Shown in pieces: positions 55,849 through 64,000 of a DNA stretch of 64,000 bases (the stretch's first letter is position 1; each line of letters starts with the position of its first letter). The stretch lies in contig JBANSL010000001.1 of the NCBI GenBank assembly GCA_037127255.1, positions 28,762,501-28,826,500 on the forward strand, in the 5' to 3' direction. A model generated the notes under the pieces. The model had not been told where the DNA came from, did not search any database, and saw only the letters and a list, made by a program, of their open reading frames with translations. The stretch is from Persicaria tinctoria. Its lineage: Eukaryota; Streptophyta; Magnoliopsida; Caryophyllales; Polygonaceae. A program made the position numbers and the translations under genes.

Positions 55849-56722
55849 TTAGAATGAGGTATCATCTTTGTCTATCTTCACTGAAATTTTGTCTTGACTG
55901 CATGAAAGTCGACATTTTTGTTTTTTTGTTGAAGATCGTTGATCGACAGTTTCATCTTCCTCTTCTGAATCGGAACTCAAAACCAAAGTTCTACGTGCTC
56001 GTTTTTGTTTGAGTCTGATCCCTTTTGATCATCATTGCTATATGTGTCTGAATCCTTCAAAAAAAAAAATTTATATTATGAGTATTCGTTAGATAGGAGG
56101 CTAACAATATATATTTTAGGAGTAATGTAATAAGTTTAGAAGCTTATTGAAAGTATATCTGTTTAATATTTGGACTCTTTAAGAACTGATTTATCAAGGA
56201 ATCATCATCTGTCATATTTAGCACTTTATAAACTATTTTTCTTTAAATTTTTAACTACTTTTACAATCTTTTATAAATTTTACCCTATTTATAATTTTAG
56301 TCAGTTTTTTAACTCTGCACTATACGAACCCTTTATACTTCTTATCTATGTTAAATTTTCCTATTTCGATTCTAAACAAATACTTCTCATTAACTATCGG
56401 CTTCATCTATTTGGGGCATCCACTACTTTCACCACCCTGTAAAATTAATAAATTTATATCAAATTAAAATAATGTATATTGAATACCTTATATAAATACA
56501 TTTTTTTTTATATAAGTACATTAGTTTTAAATTTAATATGAATTCAAGAACGATTAATACTATATATTTAATATTTATAAATGAATGAAGGATACACATT
56601 CTGAATCTATATAACTAAAAAGCACAAAGCTTGGCAATGTGATTGATGATAAGAAGGTAACATACTCTTCCTAGTCTGAAGCAAAGAGCGCCCGGTAGAT
56701 TCATGAGATTCAAATACGACAT
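55849..56722 (-). pseudogene. Possible two-exon remnant with an acidic tail, unknown
   Basis: On the minus strand 56722-56666 is an exon-like block (acceptor TTTATGCAG, donor GTATGT). 56021-55849 is an open stretch with LKQKRARRTLVLSSDSEEED and STKKQKC, ending at a TAA. Basic-then-acidic composition suggests a nuclear protein tail. A link to the RPA-like proteins of plant Helitrons is possible but unproven. The two blocks do not join cleanly in one frame. Confidence 0.3.
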
Positions 56723-57191
56723 CTGCATAAACAAAACAAAACAAATTGATCATCAATTTCAAATTTTCAACTGCATGCAAATCAACAAAACTCGCGAAAA
56801 CCTTACATCCAAAATCAACTAATTCTAAAACGTTCGTTGGGGGTCAATTGTAAATGAACGTGCCATAAATGTAGGAGGAAGACGCCCAATTGGACAAAAA
56901 GGAGAAAAAAATGAAACTCCAAAGTTGTTAATGCAATGGTGGTTAATCCAATGGTCGTATACTCGTATGTATTATTTTTATAGCAACTCCAAAGTTGTTA
57001 ATTAGGAAAATCTATCTATCTATATTTGGATGGAAAGAAGCCGAGTTCGTTCGTAGATTGGATGGTATATACTCATACTTGCCGATATGATATATATGAT
57101 TAGATTTAATTTTAATATATTAAATATGTCCGTATTAAGATTCATATGATTCCAAAGAGTTCTAAATACACCAATTTGGTAGGCTATAATC

Positions 57192-57316
<125 letters not shown>

Positions 57317-57361
57317 ATTAGTTTGATGCGTGTAAATCTTGAAATATACTTGCTGACCCAC

Positions 57362-58690
57362 TTACGATTTATTATTATTATTATTATTATTATTATAATA
57401 AAAATAGGAGTTTACAGAGAATATATTGGTGGGGAGCCGAGAGACAAGCTGGGCCCCCACACATTTAGCAATACAAAACCCCACCCTAGTGAAAATATGA
57501 GCTGCATTATGAGCCCCTATATCGTGAGCTTGAGAAAATTTCTGGATCCTCTGTAGAAGGCCTATGGCGTCTGCATCAAGTTCCCCCAGAGCAGAAAAAG
57601 AGAAGGGTAAGAAACCATAGCCAATAGCTTTACACTTATCTTGATACTTGACCCGCTTACGACGAGCCGCTTCGACCACCACATGTCCTGGAACAAAATC
57701 GACCATCCCAGACTGAGTCAAAGGGGATGACCCTGTCAAGTCAACACAGACATCCAACCCTTCATCCCACGCATAAAGAAGCATGTCCGCAGGGCGGAGG
57801 GGTTTCCTGTCTCCCCCACATAAGCCAATATCAACCTCTTTACCAGCTGATATCCCAGAACGATAACAGACATTCACCAAAGTGTCACGAACAGCATTAT
57901 GTCGATGTTTAATCCCCACAATGCCCGCACACGACACCGCATGATCTCCAAAAATATCACCCCCAAACACCCTGGAGCAAGCAGAACAAGGCTTCGAAAT
58001 AGAAAACAAGGGGATGCCCAATCTATAGCACAACACACACCGATACGTCTTACCATTCATTGTCTGACCCAACCCTGAAATAGGGACAGCCCTAAGCCAA
58101 TCAGTAGCATGGTCTCGACGCTGAGAACTCCACAAAGCCATCTGACGCGGTGATAAGGAATAGGTACTCTCTGCATCTTTCGTAATCCGTGTGAAATATA
58201 TGTCTGCCAGTTTCTTCATGAGTTTGGGGGCAGCGATCTCACTTGGATTACTCAGAATATCAGTCCCTACCTTTGTATTGAAGACCCGCACAGCATCATT
58301 GAAGGCATACCCTGGTGATGCGACCTGAGTATGCTGGAGAAGCTTAACCTGCAGGCTAGCTGATTGCAAGCGCGAAGCCAAAAAAGCATAAAAGAGACCG
58401 TCACCCGCCGAATAAACACCAAGCCCTCCAAACCTGAAGGGCAACGTGGCGAGCCTCCATTGCCAATTGCCAAAACCTGGCCCAGAAGCAGTGACAATAC
58501 GCTCCAGGGAACATCGAAGGGCTAGATCAAACTTAAGCCGAGCAGACTCAAAGGCAAGAGGTGGGCATGTACGCAGAGTAAAATAAAGTTTAGAGACCCC
58601 AGTACAAACACGCAGCAACAACAACTCACATTGCGGGTCACCAATCTTAGCAACCGCATCCATAAGCGCGATCGTTTTGTCTACTCGCAA
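57362..58690 (-). pseudogene. RLE-like LINE: C-terminal domain
   Basis: 442 codons in one frame, shifted relative to the RT segment. Residues 74-92 (NWQWRLATLPFRFGGLG) are a conserved post-RT block. A zinc-binding motif C235, C238, H250, C254 (CSAC...GDHAVSC) is followed by RHNAVRD. A nuclease-like core then has D302 (RPAD), D317 (CVDLT), K345/K348 (RRKRVKY) and FLPFSFSALGE. The spacing D-x14-D followed by lysines resembles the PD-(D/E)XK restriction-like endonuclease of R2/CRE-type retrotransposons. The frame runs into the (AAT)n tail, ending in eight Asn codons. Confidence 0.7.
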
Positions 58691-59481
58691 CTGAACACAG
58701 AATTAACACTGACAGGTCCACCAAGTAGCTTAACCCCATGCAACGGTCTAGCAATGTTAGGTGGAAACACACCAACCAATCTACTCCTCGGGTTCTCCTT
58801 CGGCCAAAAGACTTCAGTTTTACCGACATTGAGGTGCAAACCATAACTGGGTCCTTCCTCAATAATCATCTGTAGAACATTCCCCATGACCAAGGTATCT
58901 CCCACAATAGTGCCGTCATCCAAATACCAGGCCTGAAAACACAAATGAAACGTATCCCAGATTTTGCGCACCAACGGATGCAAAACTAAGGCAAAAAGAA
59001 GAGGGCCGAGAGGATCCCCTTGTTGCACCCCCTGACAAGAATGTAAGGTATGATCCCCATAGTACAACCTAGCAGGATTGGAGTAGCAAAATTCAACCCA
59101 ACGAGAGATTGCAGGACAATGGGTCTGGACTTCACGGATCATAACTTCCCGCTCAACCATATTGAAAGCATTTTTAAAGTCCACTAACAACATAGTAAGA
59201 CCTTCCTCATTACCATGCTCTTCAACTAAGCGATTCACAGCATGAAGAATGGCCTCACCCCCACCCGACACACCTACTCCAAACTGGAAATCACCCAAAT
59301 AACCACTCAAGGAAGGACCAATCAAGGAAGCACTAACCTTGGAAACCAAACGCCTCCAGACCGTACCCACAGCAATGGGACGAATACCTCCGCCCGGCTT
59401 GACAAGCGGTGTGAGAGGTGCACTAGCAATGTACTCGCCTAAAACCTTTGGGCATTTCCCCTCCAGAAAAAGATTAACCAC
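58681..59481 (-). pseudogene. RLE-like LINE: reverse transcriptase segment
   Basis: 266 codons in the same frame as the upstream segment, from which it is separated only by a TAG. RT motifs in order: TPLVKPGGGIRPIAVG (fingers), LLVDFKNAFN with catalytic D101, QGVQQGDPLGPLLFAL, and YLDDGT at 186-191 with both palm aspartates. The end shifts frame near 58685 into the C-terminal segment. The catalytic residues are all present. Confidence 0.85.
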
Positions 59482-60828
59482 CTAGGTAACAACATCAACT
59501 AATTCATCAGAGATAGCAATCGCAACCCCACTCAAACAATCCATAAGATGCTGAGCACGCAAACCATCCCTTCCACATGAAGTACCATGTGGAAAACTCT
59601 TAATTCTGTCCAAAATAACCTGTTTAGACGAGATTAAAGTATGGTGACCAACTGGAGTATTAGGAATGGACGGCGGCTGTGAGAAAGGATGCTTGACCTC
59701 TAACTCCTCAAGAGTGGCACCAGAATATGGAGCAATGCCAGAGGAAGAAAGGACCCTAACAGCAGCAGTGTAGTTTCCATCACAAATCTTCCTCTTACAC
59801 TGCTTGATATTACGCTCCGCCAAATCAAGATCCTCCTCACCCGCTTCTGATAGGGGAGGAGAGGGTTCGGCAAGAGTATCCAAAACAAGCTGCATAATGG
59901 TGCTCGACTCACTCCAGGAGCAAATAGCCTTGACTATACAATCCTCCTGCAACCGCCGCTTGTTAGCAGACCTGAATTCTTGGCTACTCCTCGGGGAAAA
60001 CGTTTTAAGGATACACAAAGGCAGCACAAACAATCTAACCCAACCCCCCACGTCATCAGGATTGCTGATAACCTTATCAAGAGCTCCTTTCAGGACCCGA
60101 GAAAACCCAAGGCGACACTTTGGGGGAATAGATTTCACAGTATGCAACCTTTTGGAAAAGAGACGATCGAGTAGATCAACATTGAAAGCACATTGCTGCC
60201 CATCTACCATACCAGAATCACGAATAAGTTGCATTGGCGGAGAGATAACTTGTGGCCTGGCGAAGTCATAAAGCACAAATCTAACCACACCATCACCACA
60301 ATCAGGGGGAAGAACAAAGTCAGAACCACTCCCATGATGACATTTAGAACGAAGAGTATGCGTTTTGAAACATACTCCACATAACCAAATTCCCATCCTC
60401 TTAAAAGTAGTTTCAGCCTCAGTGAAAACAAAACCGTTAGAAGTAATAGCATCCCTTGTTGTTACCTGAGCATCCCCCGTACAATGACGATCCCTAAGGT
60501 GTGTGATCAAGGACGTCTTGGTAAGCCCTTGGCCACCACCATCTTGGCACCCGTTGAGACCCACGAACAGACAATGAAACCGAACCGTAGCAGTCGGCAT
60601 CGGCAAGCAAGAACAAGGCCCACCCAAAACAATAAGCACCAAAGCAAAACGAACACCAAAACCTCGAGCAATCGAAACAGAACCCACGCTACTGACAAAA
60701 AAAACTGAACTACTAAACAAACCAACGAAACAACAATCACAAGCAGCAACCACCCTCGCAGCACAATCAACAAGCACAAACGGAAACCCAAGGCGAGCCC
60801 AAACAGCACCCTTGAAGCACACAAGCAC
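59482..60828 (-). pseudogene. RLE-like LINE: N-terminal zinc-finger region
   Basis: 449 codons ending at a TAG. Residues about 80-120 hold a C2H2-like finger (CLFVGLNGC...HLRDRHC), followed near 160 by CGVCFKTHTLRSKCHH, a second Cys/His cluster. Further on comes a conserved linker to the RT (SFPHGTSCGRDGLRAQHLMD). N-terminal fingers in this position bind target DNA in R2-type elements. The first 70 residues are hydrophobic and Cys-rich and may be untranslated leader. Confidence 0.7.
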
Positions 60829-60889
60829 AAACAGGTCGGGAAGGGCCTAGGGGAGCGCAAGCCGCAACCGCCCTATGCATCGGTTTTAG

Positions 60890-60911
60890 TATATGTATAT
60901 AGATAGATAGA
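60890..60911 (-). other. Helitron-like 5' terminus
   Basis: Minus strand A|TCTATCTATCTATATACATA then TACTAAAAC. Confidence 0.5.
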
Positions 60912-60924
60912 TTCAAAACAAATA

Positions 60925-61160
60925 CTCCATTCGTTAATTAAAACTTGATTTTTACTATTCATGTACGCTTTTTTAGGTGTTAAAAACTATAGAGAATATT
61001 AACTTTTTTAATAAAAATTTTAAATAATTTCATACGTAATACAAATAAGTATTAATTTATAAAATCAAATGTGAAATAATGTTAATATTTCATATAGTTT
61101 TTGTCATTCTAAAAAAACGTGCATGAATAGTAAACGACAAGTTTTAATTAACAGAGGGAG
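60925..61160. mobile_element. Stowaway MITE
   Basis: 236 bp with terminal inverted repeats of about 40 bases. Left CTCCATTCGTTAATTAAAAC; right, on the opposite strand, CTCCCTCTGTTAATTAAAAC. TA duplications at 60923-60924 and 61161-61162. Confidence 0.92.
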
Positions 61161-61162
61161 TA

Positions 61163-61909
61163 TTTAACATCGGTCTAAAATATATGGTGATGTCGATTTT
61201 ATTTTTACGAAAATTTCGCGGGGTACCCTTGAGGTATTACAATTTTCACGAGGTATACAACTCTTTTGCATATTTCGCAAGGTGCCCCTGTGGTTTTTAG
61301 GTTTTTCGCCTCGTGCCCTTTATGGTTAATTCTAACAAAGTGGGTGAACGACGTTAGTTTTTAAATAAAAATAAAAACAGAAAGAAAGAAAAGAATGTAC
61401 GTTTCCATGGAGAAGAGGAGGTTTGAGAGAGAGAAGCGGGGGGAGGCAGGGAGAGAGAGGTTGTGTGAAGACTCGATGCCGATGCGAGGATAGCATATGC
61501 GAGAGGGGAAGGAAGCCAGCTCTGACAGCTGTCCTGATGGTAAGCCTCCCTTTTCGATTTCGGCTTTAGGGATTTACTTTTTTTTCGATTGGGAATTTTT
61601 GGGTCGAATTACAGTTTTAGCATCTTTGAATTAGATTTGTATAGATCAACTATATGTTAATTTGTGATTTATAATTGATTTTGACTCCCTTTACAATTTT
61701 GAGATTTAGGGTTTGGGGATTTTGGAATTTAAGGATTTGAGGAATTCAGGGGTGTCTGGATACACATATATAGTTGCTGAATGTATTTGCTACATTGGTC
61801 ATAGGTATATCTTTGGGTGTTTTACATGTTTCTACCTCGTAATGCTGCCATGCTAGATTTTAAATTCTCAATTTGGTTGGCTCGTAATATTCTTAGGTTG
61901 ATTTCGTAG
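61163..61909. other. Unclassified region with GA-rich exon-like segment
   Basis: 61200-61340 has 'ggtacccttgaggtat' and 'ggtgcccctgtggttttt' phrases, resembling one end of a MULE-like element. 61400-61560 is GA-rich like a 5' untranslated exon (with a possible donor GGTAAGCC at about 61539), perhaps captured host sequence. No protein recognised. Confidence 0.35.
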
Positions 61910-64000
61910 TGTAACGGCCCAGAATTATGATTTCCGGGTTATGTTTCAAGGGATAAAACCCCTTGTTCGGATCTTGCAATCCAGGTACGGGTCGAGGTTT
62001 CTAACTCATTTTAAGATTAGTAGAAAGAGGGATTTCAACCCTAAACACCTCGAAGGGTCGTTGGGTACCCTTAACCCGTCCTAAGACTATGTCGCAAAAT
62101 CCATTTCAACGGGAGTAAAGCGGAAGCAAAGTAAAGATACAAGTGCCACGGCAGAGCCGGGTCAAAATATGATCAACCATTCAAATTCGAGCCGTAATTA
62201 AATTGGTGAAGTTGGAATCTCCACTCTCTCTTTCCGTCATGTTAGACCCAGCGGTCATGGACTCAAATCATCATCAATAGTAGTAAGCACAACGGATACC
62301 TAAAAAAATTGATATGGGGCGGGATCAGATCGATGCCCACTTTAGCTCTGCATCCCAACCGTAAGCACACATATACGCTATACCTAATAAAGATGCTCTA
62401 ATGCAGTACGAAATTCAAACACACTAGCATGCTCCTAGTTCATAATAATGTGCAGAATACTGTAAAGGGCCCAAGATAATGCCAAGTGGCATATCCCTCT
62501 CCTACCTCCACCCCCTCCGATAGGTGGAGACTGGCCAACTCGTGAATGCATTCCATCATAATCGGGGGGCACGCATGCCTAACCCGCTCCACAATAAAGC
62601 CCGCAGGCATTTCATAATACAAGGAAGTTCATGACTCGATTGACTCAGGGTACCCGATGAGGCTGGGCTACCCTATGACCCTAGCAAAGACTCTAGGACT
62701 ATCACAGATAACGGCCGTTCTGTTTACATACGCATAAAGAAATGGAATGCTCAACGATCGATGCAACCTAGCATGGTACTACATGGCATGCTGATCATGA
62801 ATGCAAGCACCTAGTATATAATGCACCTATAGCAGGGAATAGCTCTATTCAATCTGAGTAAGCTCCGAAGAGACTTACCTGGCGGGGCAGAACAGCAAAA
62901 GGCAACAACTAGGTATATAGGCAGCCAACATGTCACATGTGATCACCTAACACATATATAAGTAATATAAATAAGTCTACTCCTAATGTGACTCAAGCAT
63001 ATAATATCACACACAAGTCATCAAATTTATTCCTCATTTTCCCAAGATTTCCTGAAACTCTTTTAAAACCTCAAGTTAGATCAAATCACCATTCAAAACG
63101 TTTTCTCAAATCATCCAAGAAATCCATTTATAAAACATTACCCTTTCATCAACTTATTCTATTATTTTATCAAAACCATCTGACAAGGTTAGTATATTTC
63201 CAAAATTCCTCCTTTAAATTTATTAAATCAATTTCCATTTACCAAAACAATTCCCAACCCTTAAAACCTTTTCCAATATCCTTTCTTTTTAAAATCCAAG
63301 TCCAATAATATTATATTTTTAAATCCCACTAATAACATAATATAATTTATAATATCCCACTTATAATAATATTTATACTAATTATATATAAGTCTTAAAA
63401 TCATTTTCTCACTTAAACACATTTAGTCATACTTGTAGGCCCAAGAGAGAAAAATAGGCCCAACCTTTTGCCAAAATCGGATCCAAGAACCCAAGCCCCA
63501 ATTTCATTTAAGAGAACCCCTGAACCGGCCTTGTTTTAATTAAAATCGCTGAACCGGACCATGAAAATAAAAGGCCGAACCGAACCCAAATCAGATCACT
63601 GTTCATCTTCCTCCTTGAAAGAACCATTCGACAAATCTGGGGAAAGGAAGGGGAAGGGGAGCTGGCCGGCGGCGACTGCGAGCTCCGACTACCCTTCCCG
63701 ACTTAAGGGACCAGAGATTGAACAAATAGAGGGAAGGGGGAGAGGCGCTCACCGAGGAGATTAGATGCGGATGCGAGGGCTCGCCGGAGGTGCTCAAAGC
63801 CTCGATTAGCTTCGCCGGAGACTCGGAAGACGTCGGAGATGGCCTAGGGAGGGGAGGAGGAGTTTAAGGGCGAGCCTTGACAGGGTTTTAGACCAAAAGG
63901 AGAAGGAAGGAGGCTTACCGGCCTCGGATCCGGAAAGGCAGGGCTCGGGAGAAGTAGCGGCTCGGCGGAGGTACTGCTGGCGGCCACTGGGGTCGGGCTC
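61910..64000 (-). mobile_element. LTR of the LARD-like family, cut by the window end
   Basis: Starts TGTAACGGCCCAGAATTATG, matching the ends at 29322 and 35713, and again matches at 62380-62510 (TAATAAAGATGCTCTAATGC). It then diverges to the window end. No primer-binding site precedes it, so it is the left edge of an element or a solo LTR, not an internal junction. It is a diverged subfamily of the copy at 29322-37508. Confidence 0.75.

Larger units (their letters stand above)
57370..60885 (-). mobile_element. Non-LTR retrotransposon with RLE-like C-terminus
   Basis: A 3.5-kb element with a zinc-finger N-terminus, a central RT, and a CCHC-like motif followed by a nuclease-like domain at the C-terminus. 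It ends in an (AAT)n tail on the minus strand (57396-57370). It has no apurinic endonuclease before the RT and no RNase H after it, unlike the plant L1 and RTE elements also in this window. Only one stop (59482) and one frameshift (about 58685) interrupt the coding path. The 5' end is approximate (near 60885). No target duplication was found. Confidence 0.75.

Noticed and set aside
59804..60708. Plus-strand open frames over the RLE-like LINE
   Set aside because: Shadows of the minus-strand coding region.

Overview
This window looks like a stretch of a flowering-plant (probably eudicot) nuclear genome, mostly built of nested transposable elements. Evidence: split genes with GT-AG introns, a chloroplast-targeted glyoxalase-like gene and an LRR gene of Arabidopsis At4g06744 type, a eukaryotic tRNA-Arg, and plant element classes throughout (L1 and RTE LINEs, Ty1/copia, Ty3/gypsy-type LTRs, Helitrons, MULEs, Stowaway, Tourist and CACTA miniatures). 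The species cannot be told from the sequence.

Only three ordinary host loci look intact: a five-exon glyoxalase/VOC-family gene (8551 down to 4328, minus strand, 208 aa), a two-exon LRR protein gene (12473 down to 10978, minus, 459 aa) and a tRNA-Arg(CCU) (26387 down to 26315). Degenerate host-gene fragments (NLR leucine-rich repeats, a DRG2-type GTPase, nucleolin-1) sit inside introns or mobile elements.

Layout. 1-4172: an L1-type LINE (minus) in AT-rich sequence, ending at a Helitron-like 3' terminus. 4328-8551: the glyoxalase gene, whose introns hold an inverted NLR repeat, a Tourist-like miniature and a possible LTR. 9238-10871: a Helitron-like end and a 961-bp MULE-like element. 10978-12473: the LRR gene. 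13355-23895: copia element B, with a complete copia element A inserted in its 5' LTR and a 1-kb solo LTR inserted in its pol region. 23896-27157: mostly unclassified, plus the tRNA. 27158-40278: a putative Helitron holding a MULE (9-bp duplication TTAATTAAA), which holds an 8.2-kb gypsy-type LTR element with no coding capacity. 40972-43509: nested Stowaways, a LINE-like retroposon, a palindromic CACTA miniature and a tRNA-like sequence. 43515-53821: a putative Helitron carrying fragments of several host genes, into which an almost intact copia element C (1391-codon gag-pol, near-identical LTRs) and a small RTE LINE inserted. 53824-60911: a second putative Helitron, directly abutting the first, which contains a non-LTR retrotransposon with a zinc finger, RT and a C-terminal domain resembling a restriction-like endonuclease. 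60925-64000: a Stowaway and a further LTR of the non-coding gypsy-type family, cut by the window edge.

Insertion order follows from nesting. Element B is older than A and than the solo LTR; Helitron is older than MULE and MULE older than the non-coding gypsy-type element; the fragment-carrying Helitron is older than copia C. The two elements with near-identical LTRs (non-coding gypsy type and copia C) are the youngest. The most unusual items are the RLE-like LINE at 57370-60885, the hairpin made from NLR sequence at 4913-5112, and the paired Helitrons meeting at 53821/53824.
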